Shown: one piece after another, positions 48,219 to 59,300 of the stretch
Layout: each line of letters opens with the position of its first letter
Numbering within the stretch: the stretch's first letter is position 1
Assembly: GCA_016858145.1 (NCBI GenBank)
Contig: JAEHOE010000132.1
Location: 186,001 to 250,000, forward strand
DNA from: Edaphochlamys debaryana
Taxonomy: Eukaryota; Chlorophyta; Chlorophyceae; Chlamydomonadales
Direction: 5' to 3'
DNA: 64,000 nt
Made by a program: the position numbers and the translations under genes
The notes under the pieces: generated by a model
The model's input: the letters and a program-made list of their open reading frames with translations, nothing else
Databases searched by the model: none
What the model was told of the DNA's origin: nothing

Positions 48219-51185
48219 TCACACCCGGCGGTACCCCAAGGAGCCGCTGCCGGTGCCGCTGCCGCTGTGGCTGGGCCGCCCCGTGGGTCCGTCCAGGCGC
48301 TCGCTCTGACGCGCCACGGCTGTGGCCACTGCGAGGGAGTCGGGGAAGTGGGGGTAGGAGTAGACCGCCACCTGGAGGGGACGGGGGTAAACGGGAGGGG
48401 TGAGCCAGGGTTTGACACGCCGTGTCACGGCTGTGGAGAGGAAAGCCTGGATTTCGACATGCCTTCTGCCCCACCTTTGCGAACTGCGGGGGCGGCGCCA
48501 GCGCCTTGCCAAGCAACAAGCAGCCGCGTGCCGTGCCAATTCCCTGGCGGTTGCAACCCCCTTTCCCCTCCATCCACACTCCCCACCTTGGCGAACTGCG
48601 GCGGCGCCAGCACCTTGCCGAAGAAGAAGCAGCACAGAAGCGTGCGCGCCGAGTGCTCCTTGTCGAGGTTGGCGCTGAGGCGCTCCGTGAGCTCCATCTC
48701 GGCGGCCAGGCCGCTGCGGTCCAGCAGGCTGGGGGCCGACAGGTCCAGGGTGCCCGGGCCCGAGCCCAGGGCCGCCATGATGAGCTTGCGCTCCTCGTAG
48801 ACCTGGAAGGGGGGGGCGGGGGGGAAGGGGGGGGAAACGGTTGTGCAGCTAGCGCATGCGTGCTAGCGTTCGAGCCGTGTTCCCAACACCCTGGGCATTG
48901 ACCGCAATCGCAAGCCTGGAACCCGGTCTCCAAACCGCCCCACGCCCCTCCCAACCCCCTTCCCCACACACACGCCGCCCCCCCCACACAAACGCACTGA
49001 TGTAGGGACAACACACCCACGCACCTTGGCGTTCAGTCCCCGGTACAGCTCCAGTACTGCCATGATGTCCGCCCGCTGCTCCGCGCTCAGCTGCAGCGAC
49101 GTTATCACGTCGTCCCAGTGGCTGTCCGCAGCCGCCGCTGCAAGGCAACAAGAGAATCGGAAGCGAAGAGGGCGCAAACGAATGAACACGCAGGTCAGCG
49201 GGTGGAGAGCCGACCCTGCCCTGCCCGGCCCTGCCAAGTGCCTCCCATACTGCCAGTCATCGCCACATCTCCTGTATCTCCATCTATCCATAACCCTGCA
49301 TACCGGTACCCAAACAGCAAAGTGTCTCCGCACCTCGGCCCCCACCCACCCCGGCTGCTGGTCTCCAAGTTGAGCTCATATACCCAACACCTCCGCATTA
49401 CAACCCTCACCGACCCAGCCCTGTTTACTAACACACCCCCACTTCACAACAACCGTGCCGCGCTGCCTCACCCGGCTGCATGGTCTCCAGGTTGAGCGAC
49501 AGCAGCTGGCGCATGAGGGGCGTGTTGAGCAGCACGATGTGTTTGAGCATGGCGCCCATGCGCTCCACACAGGCAGTCACCTGCGGCGGGTGGGGGTGGG
49601 GGCGTGTGAGGGGGGCGTAAAGGGCTGCTTGTGGAAGCCAGGGAACCGTCAGCTCGGCAAAACCCGGAAGCCCGAGACAAACTCCCCCACCCCACGCCGT
49701 GCCGCCTGCTCGCTTCTTTCCATGTCGCTCCGCTCCCCCATCCCTCCCTCCAGGGCCCGGGTCCCTCCACCCACTCACCCACCCACCCACCCTGCCCCCT
49801 GCTCTCGCCTCCAGTCCACACACCACACCCTCCATCCCAGGCCCTAACTCTCCTCCCCCCACCCCAGCCCCTCCCGCCCGCTCGCCTTCTGCACGATGGG
49901 GCTGTCTGCGTCGCAGCAGGGGTGCTGGCAGTGCAGCAGGTGGCTCGACACCTCGGCCAGGAAGGCCTTGTACTGCGGTATCAGCTGCGCGGGTTTTGGG
50001 GACAGGTGGGGAGCGATAGGAAGAAAGGGACAGGGTTCTGAAAGGGCTGTTTGGGTGCCAGACGCTGCGTCGCCCCGGGGGTCGTGTGGTCGGGCGTGTT
50101 TCCCTCTCAGTCCCATCACTTTGAAAGCTTCCGGCCCCGGTCCGAATTCCCTGCCCCAGCTCCGGCTGCTCGCATATATGACACCGCCTTGTGTGTTAGT
50201 GCCCGTATCACTCGCACCTGCTCCTTCTTCATGCCGCGGTACAGCTCGTGCTGCGCTGCCACCACGGCCGGGTCGCCCTCGTGGATGCTGCTGCTGCCAA
50301 AGCAGCTGCGCGAGTACTCGGGGGTCGTGCTGCAGCGCTCCTCGAACGCCTTTACCATGCCCAGCTGCTCGTCGCGACAGGACACCACCTGCAAAGGACG
50401 GAGCGTGGGGGGTGACGGGCGACGGGGCGGGTGTTGTCGGCGTGGCTGGGGATGTGGTGGACGGGTCCCCAACCGGGGCTGGTTTGGCCCGATAAATTTG
50501 CAGTTTACTTCCTGTCCGTGGCCGTGGCACCAGCAGCGAGTCCGGCCGCTTGGGTACAGCCGACAGGCCCAGTATGCGCAGGGCTCGAGTGCCGTTGACG
50601 GGAAGACTCCCGAAACCCATTGGCGGGCTCAGGCGACGCCCCCGAGCCCCCCAAGCACCCCAGTGACCCGCTATGCCCTGCAGCAAGTGTTGAGAGGGCA
50701 GGCTACCTTTTCTAAGATGGAGGTGCGCTGCCGGAGCTCCTCATTTTCGCGGGCGAGCGCCGAAAACTCCTGCGTCTTCTCCTCGACCTGCACCCATCAG
50801 GAAGATGTCATGAGAAGGCCACAGAGAGACGCCGGAGCGGGGAGCGGGCACGGGGAGACGCGGCGGAGCCCCAACTGACCTCGTGTTGCAGAGATGAGAG
50901 TTTCTCCTTTTGCCGAGCGCGGAAGCGCTTCTGGGCAGTGCCAACCTCCGCTTTCCCGCTTGGCTTCTTGTGCGTCCCCGCGCTGCCAGAGCTCGTCTGG
51001 TGCTGCTCCACCGCGGCACCGATGCCGGCACTTAACCCCTCGAACGTCATCGTGAGCGGAGGACTGCCACCGAACATAGCGGTAGTCTGGAAGGCCTGGG
51101 CTCCGGGGATATCTGTCTGTGCGTGCCCACGTTGAGCACCTAGGTCTACTGCCACGTCCTGCGCTGTCCACAGCGGGGCTAGCAT
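48219..51185 (-). CDS. bZIP-like transcription factor
   Basis: Eight exons: 51185-50880, 50787-50707, 50388-50218, 49984-49886, 49580-49472, 49137-49025, 48802-48587, 48371-48219; 415 aa. The basic region is TAQKRFRARQKEKLSSLQHE, followed by heptads with Leu, Lys, Leu, Leu, Leu at seven-residue spacing (ending ENEELRQRTSILEK). The usually invariant Asn eight residues before the FR arginine is Val. The C-terminal half is helical (VLELYRGLNAKVYEERKLIM, MGAMLKHIVLLNTPLMRQLL) with no named domain. Intron 4 starts GC (AAG|GCGAGC). Intron 7 holds an echo of the exon 7 end. Nuclear location is inferred from the bZIP. Confidence 0.82.
48472..48640 (-). repeat. echo of the exon 7 3' edge in the bZIP-like gene
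   Basis: 48472-48530 repeats 48584-48640 at an offset of about 112 bp. Both read as GKxLAPPxQFAK followed by GTGGGG (one extra Pro codon in the copy), so both keep a usable donor. Confidence 0.88.
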
Positions 51186-52463
51186 CGTCGGCTGGGGAGC
51201 ATAGAGGCTAGGCTGCTTTCAACCTCTGTGTGCGCGTGTGGGCAGCAGGTTACGAGAGCAACATTCAGTCAGTCCTGGAGTATTGTCGCTTGCAGTGCTG
51301 AGCTATGATGCCGTGTGTGGGTTGCTCTGTGTAGGCATTGGAGCCACAAGGACCGTGTGTAGTCGCTGGGACCGGAAAGCCAACGATTGGCTGCGGAGCC
51401 TGTACCGTGTGGGGGTCCTTCCCCGCGTCCTGTTTTTTGGGCCCCTCCCTCCGTCCCGCCCCCCCTTCAGAAACCCCACCCCCAAGCAGCATCCCCCGTC
51501 ACCGTCCTGGGTACACTGCAATGGCCCCTGCGAGCAACGACCCGCCACCCATGAGATGACCATGGGAGGGGCGCCAGCGAGAGCGGCCTGCCTTTGAATT
51601 GTTAGAAGGCTTGGATGAGCACTTGGCTGAGCCAGCGAGATTACAGCGGCCTGCCATGCGTGGAAACCAATCTTGAGAGGCATCGTCGCACGGCCACTCA
51701 GCGACGTGTGCCCCACGCACACACCTTCACGATACGCCCTAACGCCCTGGCCGCCCTTGCATTGGACACAACCACTGCCCCCGGTAGCGTTGCGGCAGCG
51801 GCTACATCGACGCTGCACGGCCCCTGCGAGCACAGAACCCCCCTGTAGCGCGGTCCTGCCGCTCGACTGGGCACTACTGCTGCCTGCCGCGCCCAGAGTC
51901 TGGCTTCCTTCGCCTGAGCGCCTACGGTGCCTCACTCCCCAGACGCAATGGCCGCTCACGTCGTCGCAATCGCCTGCAGCTCTGCCCAGCCGCCAGAACG
52001 AACCCCTTTCGCGTAACCGCCCTGTCGCAACAACCACGGCCCAGAGCGCCGTGACTGTTTGAGCTTGCAAGCCCACGACTCTCCCTCCCAGTGTCCAGCC
52101 TCCTTCACATTAGCACCTGCCCCAGTCAGCACCCTTTCGCGTACCCGCCCTTGACGCCCTGCCCGCTCCAGATGCGTGGTGCAGCCCTTACGCTGCACCA
52201 CGTGCAACCCCTGTGCAACCTCAAGTGGTGCAGCCCCCTGCAGCCAGCCCACCCCTCCTCGCCTCGCCTCTGAGCTCCCCTTTGCCGCTGAGCGAGCGGG
52301 TCAACACCTGCCGAGCCGCGCAGTTCGCCGGGCTGTCCGCCGCGCTTCCGGTCCGCCTGACTTGGCCTCATGTGCCTTGCACGGCCGCGCGCTTCCGATC
52401 GGCAGGACTTGGCCTCATGACTCATGCTCCCCCCGGGGCGGCCTCCGCAGCCCTCCCTCCCGC
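51186..52463. other. intergenic: bZIP-like gene promoter and ALG5 3' region
   Basis: 1.28 kb upstream of the bZIP-like start and downstream of the ALG5 stop. Contains a duplicated phrase CACGGCC/GGCCCCTGCGAGCA near 51523 and 51816. No gene supported. Confidence 0.5.
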
Positions 52464-55400
52464 TCAGGAGGCCTTCTTAGTCAGCGTCAGCTCCGAGTGT
52501 ATCGTCCACATGCCCGTGATCTGGTACGCCACCTGGCGGTTGGGCATTAGTAAGAGGGGAGGGCGGCCAAAAGGGAAGCGGTTGAGATGGCGTCAACAGC
52601 AGCGGGAGACCGGTGGCATGCAGACTCGCCACCTTGGGAGGGGCAAGGGCCGAGGGTGGCTCAGCATGCGCAGATGTAGACATGCGCTTAGTGATGACCA
52701 TGGATCCAGAATCCACGGATCCCACCTTGAGGATGAGCAGCTCCATGGCCATGAGCAGGATCGAGGTGAAGCGGATCTTGGATCCAGGGATCTCAGTCCA
52801 GTTGACGGACACCTGACAGGGGAGAGGCAGAGGCACGGAGGGGAACGGTGTGGTGTGCAAGCCGCACGATACCACACGAGGCCCTTGACCCTAGACCTAT
52901 TCTTGGGCCCAACGCCAACGAAGCACCGCCCGCACCCCCCGAAATACACACGCTCCGCCCCGTTACCCCCCCGCCCCCACCTCGGTCACGGGTATCTGCA
53001 GCTGCTCCGCCAGGTACAGCAGCTCCACGTCGAAGCACCACCGCTGCAGGCGCTGGTTGGAGAACAGGATGGCGGCGGCGCGGCGGGTGAAGAGCTGGGG
53101 GGGGAGCGCGAGGGGGGGACAACGGGCGGTAAGCGTGTGTTAGGGCTGACATGTCGCGGGGGACGGAGCAGGTGGGGGGTCAGGGACTAGCCCCACACAG
53201 GCGAGCCAAAGCCGCACCTGCTGCCCGCTCCTCCCCGCCTCTCTCCGCCCCCACCTTGAAGCCGCACTGCGTGTCCCGGATGCGCCCCCCCGCCACGAAG
53301 TAGACCAGCATGTGGAACCCGCGCGTCAGGAAGTTGCGGATGGGCGAGCGCTTGGTGACGGCCGCCTTGGCCAGGTGCGCGCGGGAGCCGTAGGCGACGC
53401 CCAGCGGGCCCTGGGGGGGTTGAGGGGGGAAACGGGGGGGTAAAGCGTGTGTGTATGGGTGACGGTCGCGTTGGCGGGTGGTCTCCCAAGGCATTGGAGG
53501 CCTCGTGTGCAGCGTCCATCCGTCCGGCCGCATCAGACACGCAACGGAGGTGTGGTCACACGGGCCCCGCTTGCAGGCGGCCGCCGCAGCAAGCGTCAAC
53601 GTTAAGAGGCGAGCACCGGTATGCCCAACGCCGCCCGCACCTGTGTGTCCCCCGACGAAGCGGAGGCAGCGGCACTGCCCGGCTTGCCGAAGCCTGGGCG
53701 ATAGGGTGGAGGGGAGAGGAATGGCAGTTGGCAAGCGGGCCGAGCAGGCCGGTAGTCCCGGCGCCCTCCCCCGCACCTCACCCCACTCGGCAGCACACTG
53801 TCCAGGGCCTCCTCCAGTCCCCCAGTACCCTCATTGCTCCGAACCCCGAACCACCCAAAAACACAACTCACTGCTCTGCATCACCTTGTCCTCTATACCA
53901 CATCTACACACCTACGCACCAACTCATCCCCTCATGACCACTAGACAAGGCGCACCCACTGCTCTGCAGCAACCTTCTCTCCACAACCGTCCCATGCCCT
54001 ACCCTCCTTCCCGTCCACCCTCACATCCTCACATTCCTCCACCCTCCACTCACTGCTCTGCAGGGTCTTGTCCAGCGCCCCCTGTAGGAGCGCCAGGTCC
54101 CCTTTTTCCCCCCTCCTCCACACCACCCCCAAGGCTCACTACACCCCCTTCCCCCTCCCCTTTGAGCAACCACTCACTGCTCTGCAGGGTCTTGTCCAGC
54201 GCCTCCTCCAGGCGCTCCAGGTCCGCGAACCGCGTGGCGCCGTCCGCGTCCATGAGCAGGCAGAACTCGCCCCGCGCGCACAGCATGCCGCGCTTCACGG
54301 CGTGGCCCTTGCCGCGGTTGGCGCTCACGCGCAGCAGCCGCACCGTGTCCAGGCCGTACCGCCGTACGTAGTTGCGCGCCACGCTGTGTGGTACGGCAGA
54401 GTGTGTGCGGCAGTGTACGGTACGGCAGTGTACGGCAGGGAGGGGGCACGTGGGGGTTGGTGGGGGTGTACGGCGGGGCCGGTTGCGAGGGCGATGGGCG
54501 CAGGCGTCTGGGCGCAGCGCCTACCCCGCGGCCCAGCCGAGAGCGAGGGCCGAGCACCACGACCCGGCCTGCCCTGGGGTCTCTACCACCCCCTCTGCCG
54601 TACACTCGCCGTACCACAGCACCACAGTCCCCTAGCGCCGGCTCCTGCCTCGGACCCCAGGCGCGTAGGCGGCCCAGCCCTCGAGCCGCGGCCGCCTCGC
54701 CACTGCACCGGCGCAGACCAACGGGCCCACAGCCCCACGCGGCCCACCCGCAACTGCGGGTTCCGCCCGGCCGGTCCGCCAAAGCCAATCCCATTGTCTA
54801 GACACCGTCGGGCCCCCGACAGCGTGGCGCTGCCCACGTCCGTCCCCCAAGCATGACCCCGCGCCTGCCGCAGCCTTGCGGTGTCGTCTTGGCTCCCAAG
54901 CCAAGGCCCTGCCCCATCTCCCCACGCACCTGGCCGTGTCGTCCCCAACCCCAGGCCCAACCCCAGGCCCAACCCCAGGCCCAACTGCCACCGCCATGCA
55001 CCTCCTCCGTCCGCCGCTCCCCACGCACCTGGCCGTGTCGTCCCGGCTGCCGTCGTCCACAATGATGAGCTCGTACGTGAACTGGGGGCCCTGCCGGTCG
55101 CGTCGCTTCTGCAGGTAGCTGCGGGGGCGGGGCCGGAGAGGGACGCGGCAGCGGTGCAGGGTCAGGGCGAGAAGGGGCGGAAAGGGGCAACAGGGGAGGG
55201 TCAGGGCAATGGGCAGTGGAGTCAGGGGTTAGGGGGTTGAGGTCGCGGCGCTTCTGCAGGTAGCTGCGGGGGGGAGAGGGACCGGTCAGGGTGCAGGGTC
55301 AGGGCCATGGTTGATGGGGCAGCGGTTGCTTGGCGGCGGGGAAGGGGTCCAGCGGTGGGCTTTAGGGGTGGGGCGCGAGGGCGAGGGCGCTGCTTGAGCT

Positions 55401-55992
55401 CTGTGGTGAACTCCCTCCCGTTAACCCTCCCATAGGGCAAGGGCCAGGCTAAGGACTACCGGAACTCACTTGAGCGCCTCATCTAGCGTGGAGGGCAGGC
55501 GGTCCTGTTCGTTGTAGGCCGGGATGATGCAGGACAGGGCTTTGGTGGGAGCGTCAAGGATGGACGGCTGAACCACCTGGGGGATGGATGGCACACACGG
55601 GTGAGGGTCGGCGGCACCCCACATCTTGGTGGGGCCAGGGAGGCATACCGCGCAGTGCAGTGGCCCCGAGCCCGCTAGCCTCCTCCACGGCAATCTGGTC
55701 AGCCGTCGTGGATTGGCTGAGGCCCTGAGAGCAGGGTGGCGCAAAGCCAGGCCGGGGCTTACAGGGGTGGTGGCGTCGGGATCCTCGAGGGTGACGACAA
55801 TGGGCTCCGCATACTCCTTCCCCAGCGACGAAACTAGGTTGACCAGCTTTGACAGCACGAAGCCAGCGACGCCCAGCTGTTGCAGGGAAAAGGGAACGTC
55901 AGCGTGGGGCTGTGGCACGCCGAGAGAACGCGGGGGCATTTCGGACTGAGTCTCACCGCCAGCCAGTACAGCAGCTCCAGCAGCAGTGGCAT
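52464..55992 (-). CDS. ALG5: dolichyl-phosphate beta-glucosyltransferase (ALG5)
   Basis: Endoplasmic-reticulum GT2 enzyme that transfers glucose from UDP-glucose to dolichyl phosphate, feeding N-glycan precursor assembly. Exons: 55992-55957, 55876-55763, 55576-55470, 55118-55029, 54383-54178, 53693-53641, 53410-53255, 53094-52981, 52812-52726, 52532-52464; 343 aa, near the family length. An N-terminal membrane segment (LLLELLYWLALGVAGFVLSKL) precedes the GT2 motifs CIIPAYNEQDRLPSTL, LIIVDDGSRDDTA, NRGKGHAVKRGM and LMDADGATRF. Family landmarks GSRAHL, RGFHMLVYFV, GRIRDTQCGFKLFTR, RWCFDVELLYLAEQ and VNWTEIPGSK follow. Exon 6 (53 nt) encodes a variable Ser/Ala loop and was needed to join phases. 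Exon edges are echoed in introns 3, 4 and 5. It is divergent from the RNA-binding protein gene. Confidence 0.95.
53785..54205 (-). repeat. decayed array of exon 5 3' edges in ALG5 intron 5
   Basis: The plus-strand word CACTGCTCTGCAGGGTCTTG with following GTCCAGCGCC lies at the true exon end (about 54176-54205) and again at about 54052-54081 (offset 124 bp). Shorter forms, CACTGCTCTGCA, lie near 53958 and 53870, and CACTGTCCAGGGCCTCCTCC near 53798. Each keeps the minus-strand donor context TGAGTG or close. Confidence 0.85.
54884..55045 (-). repeat. echoes of the exon 4 3' edge in ALG5 intron 4
   Basis: CCACGCACCTGGCCGTGTCGTCC at 55021-55043 is repeated exactly at 54923-54945. A weaker copy (TTGCGGTGTCGTCTTGG) lies at about 54884-54900. 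The duplicated block covers GDDTAR coding and the donor GTGCGTGG. A CCCCAGGCCCAA tandem lies between the copies. Confidence 0.88.
55101..55275 (-). repeat. echo of the exon 4 5' edge in ALG5 intron 3
   Basis: GCTTCTGCAGGTAGCTGCGGGGG at 55105-55127 is repeated at 55250-55272 (offset 145 bp), with a further GGTCGCG match before it. It includes the acceptor (minus strand CCGCAG|CTACCTGCAGAAGCG). Confidence 0.9.
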
Positions 55993-56347
55993 TGCTGCAA
56001 CGGCTCGGCGCGGCCTCAGCAGGCAACCATCGGCGGAAAGGGCTGAGGAGCAGCTACGGGCTTGGAGAGTCACTAGGGGGCAGACCTGCGGCTTGTTCAG
56101 TGGCTCGCAGTGAAGAGCAAAGCGATCTAGACGCGGAAACGCAGTGATCAGGCGTATACGCGACCTCTACGAAAACCGGGTCCGCGCGCTTTCATCCGGG
56201 CGCCGAAGTTTGCCATCCCCAAGAGCAGCTGCAACACTGTTCGGTTCGGCTCAGTCCATAGCACTCGCCTGCGTAACCTAACACCTGTCACGCTAGCTCT
56301 AGGTGCTTCCTCCACACATCTCTGCAGCTCGGTAACACCCGAGGACC
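55993..56347. promoter_or_regulatory. bidirectional promoter region, ALG5 / RNA-binding protein
   Basis: 355 bp between divergent ATGs. No TATA box seen. Inferred from layout. Confidence 0.4.
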
Positions 56348-59300
56348 ATGGCAGACCCTGGAGGAGACCCGACATGTGAGCTGAGAGGGCACAGTTAGCA
56401 GCAGCAGCTGCGGGTCTGGCTCTGAGCTCTCCGACTGAATCCGGGCGCCCGCATGCAGACTTCTCTCTCTTCGTCGGCGACCTGGCCCCGGAGGTCTATG
56501 ACCACTTCCTGGAGTCGTTCTTCAGGAACTACTACCCCTCCGTGCGGAGTGCCAAGGTGCGTGGCGCGTCGCCGGCGCCGGGGCGCAGGGCCAACAGCGG
56601 GGGGTGCACCAAGGGGGTGCACGCTCGGGAGGGGCCGGGGGGAAGACCTCTCCCCTAAAACAGACCTATGCCCTTGGCTGTGGCCTCTATCACCTGTGCT
56701 TTAAGGCTGCTTGGGCAGCCTTCCATGGAACAGGCCCCGCCTGGCAGCACCCTGCCGTGCCTCTCAGCGGCCCGGGGCAGGCGGCAGCGCCAATGCCTGG
56801 AGGAGCGCCTCTGTGCCTCGACGGCAGATAGGCCCCGGCCACCGGGGGGGGGGGGGGGCAGCCCGTAACTGGAGGCACGGGCTATGGGGCCGGGGCAACG
56901 GGACGCCATGTCGTTAGCCCCGGGGCCAGGGGTACCGCACTCTGGGCCACCGGACCCGTCGGGTCCTAGCGTCGCTGCTGTCTAGTCTTTGGGAGGGGAG
57001 GGGGCCGTTGGGGTCCCGAGGGGCGGCTGCGCCTCGCGGAGCCAAGCCAAGCCTCGGCGGCGGAGGCCCTGGGGGCCCGCAGCTGCCGGCCCTCCAGCCG
57101 GCCTCCAGTCCGGCCCCGGCAATCCAGCCCCGAGGCGCACTGAGAATACCCCGAGGAGATTGGGGTTGCGCGCAGGGCCGCGCAGCAGGCCCCTCTCTGC
57201 ACGCTGGCGGCGCGTGCGTGGCGTGGGGTCCAGGGGGACCCTCACCCCCGGTCGCGCAGCCACCCCGCACCCGCCGGTACGGAGCTGCCGGCACGCTCGG
57301 GCTGTGGGCCCCCGGGCTGTGGCTGGCTGGGCCGCTGGCCACCACCGGAGCTATCTATGGACCGTGGAGTCTATGGGCCCCATCGGTGGGCCCCGGTGGA
57401 CCCCTCGATGGGCCCCGGTGGGCCCCATGGGGTCTGCGGGCCCCCGGTGTCCGGCAAGCCTGGGCCGCTGGCTTGGCAAGCTTGCTGGGTGGCGCCGGAG
57501 CTGTCATGGGGGGAAGCCGTGCGGTGTGGGCCCTGAGCCCCGAGCCCTGCGCCCTGGGCGGAGCAGCGTGCGGAGCTGCGTGCGGGGCCCCGTGCGGGGC
57601 GCCGTGCGGCGCATCGCACGCACAGCACAGCCAAGCGTCGGCTGTGGGGCGGGCGGGCAGGCGGTGGGGGGCAAGGCCTGGGCAGCGGCCGGCGCCCGGG
57701 TGTGCGGGTCACGACTGGAGCCGCCGCCGCCGGCCCTCGGCCCCACCCTGTGTGGGAGGAGCGTGCCCGTCGGCCCCGCGCCTTGTGAGCCCCACACCCC
57801 TGCGCTATCCTCACCCACCCCTCCTTCATCCCTCTCCCTCCCATCCTTCCCCCCCGCTCCCCGCTGGCTGCCGCTCCTTCTTTCCTTCCTCTCTCCTCCC
57901 ACCCCTCCCACCCTCCCTCCCACCCTCCCTCCCACCCTCCCTCCCCCTGACAGGTCATGACGGACCCCATGACGGGGCGCTCCCACCCCTGGCACACCGC
58001 CTGCTCTCCCTCCCCCCTCCTCCCCAGCCCCCTCCTATCCTCCCCCCCTCACTCCCCGACAGGTCATGACGGACCCCATGACGGGACGCTCCAAGGGCTT
58101 TGGCTTCGTCCGCTTCGGCGTCGAGGCCGAGCGGGACCGTGCTGTGGCTGAAATGAACGGCGCGACCATCTCATCTCGTCCCGTGCGGTGCTCTCTGGCC
58201 ACAGCACGCCGCGTGGACGGCGGCCCGGCGCTGCCAACGGGCAGCCGCATCCCGGGCCCGCCCGGCATGGGCGGCGGCGGCGGCGGTTTCGGAGCCGGCG
58301 GCGGCGGCGGTTTTGGCGGCGGTGGCGGCGGAGGCGGCGGCGGGGGGTACGGCGGCGGCCGGGATCGGGATGCGGGCGGCGAGATGGATCCGCAGAATAC
58401 GACGCTGTTCATCGGAGGGCTCGGCTCCATGGTCTCAGAGGACGCGCTACGACACGTGTTCATGCGGTGAGATCCTCTGGGTGGGATCCAGCTGGGTGGA
58501 TCCTGGATCCAGGTGGTGAGATCTTGTGGTGGGGCTCTTCTTGGAGGTGCCCATTGCCGGCAGGCGGGTCGAGGCCGTAGTCGCGGATCGTGCTGTGGCC
58601 GTGCGGGGGCAAGGGGAAGCGCGGGAGGAGCCGGTGGTTGGGGGAGGAGGGGGCTGTCCACGTGAGGCATCCTGCTGCCCCAGAACCCGCCCGCCCTGTG
58701 ACGTCATCTACCCCCCACCCTCTCGTCCCATCAGGTGTGGCGAGATCGCGTACGTCAAGATTCCGCCCGGCAAGGGCTGCGGGTTCGTACAGTTCATGGA
58801 CCGTCAGGCAAGAGGGGATGGCACTGTGGGGGGAGAGTCTACAAGGAATGGCTCAGCAAGTGGATTCGCAAGGCAGGCGTGTAGCGTGGGTGCAACCGGA
58901 CACCACATCTCGCATCACTCTCAACACCTGCCTACAAGTCCTTCCTTGCGCGCACGGTACGAGCTCCTCTCCCTTCCAGCTGCCACCCAGCCAAGCGTCC
59001 GCCAGCCTCCCTCACCTTCCCTCCCTGGATCCCTCTTGCCAACCCTGGATCCATCCCTGGATCCCACGGACAGGCCGCCGAGTACGCCATGAACGAGCTG
59101 GCCGGAACCGTGATCAACGGATCCGCAATCCGGATCTCGTGGGGCAAGTCCCAGGGCAAGGGATTCGGTGGCGGCGGCGGCGGCGGCGGCGGTGGCGGCT
59201 TCGGTGAGCGAGCAGGGCTGGTGCCAGCGGGCTGTGCTGGGACTGGAAAGTTGCCGGCTGGGGCAAGCGGGTTGCGTTGGGGGTTGAAAGGCGAAGGGCG

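Noticed and set aside
47186..48403. 405-codon plus-strand open frame
   Set aside because: Low-complexity Pro/Arg/Ala composition, antisense to the last bZIP-like exon and intron 7, no recognisable domain.
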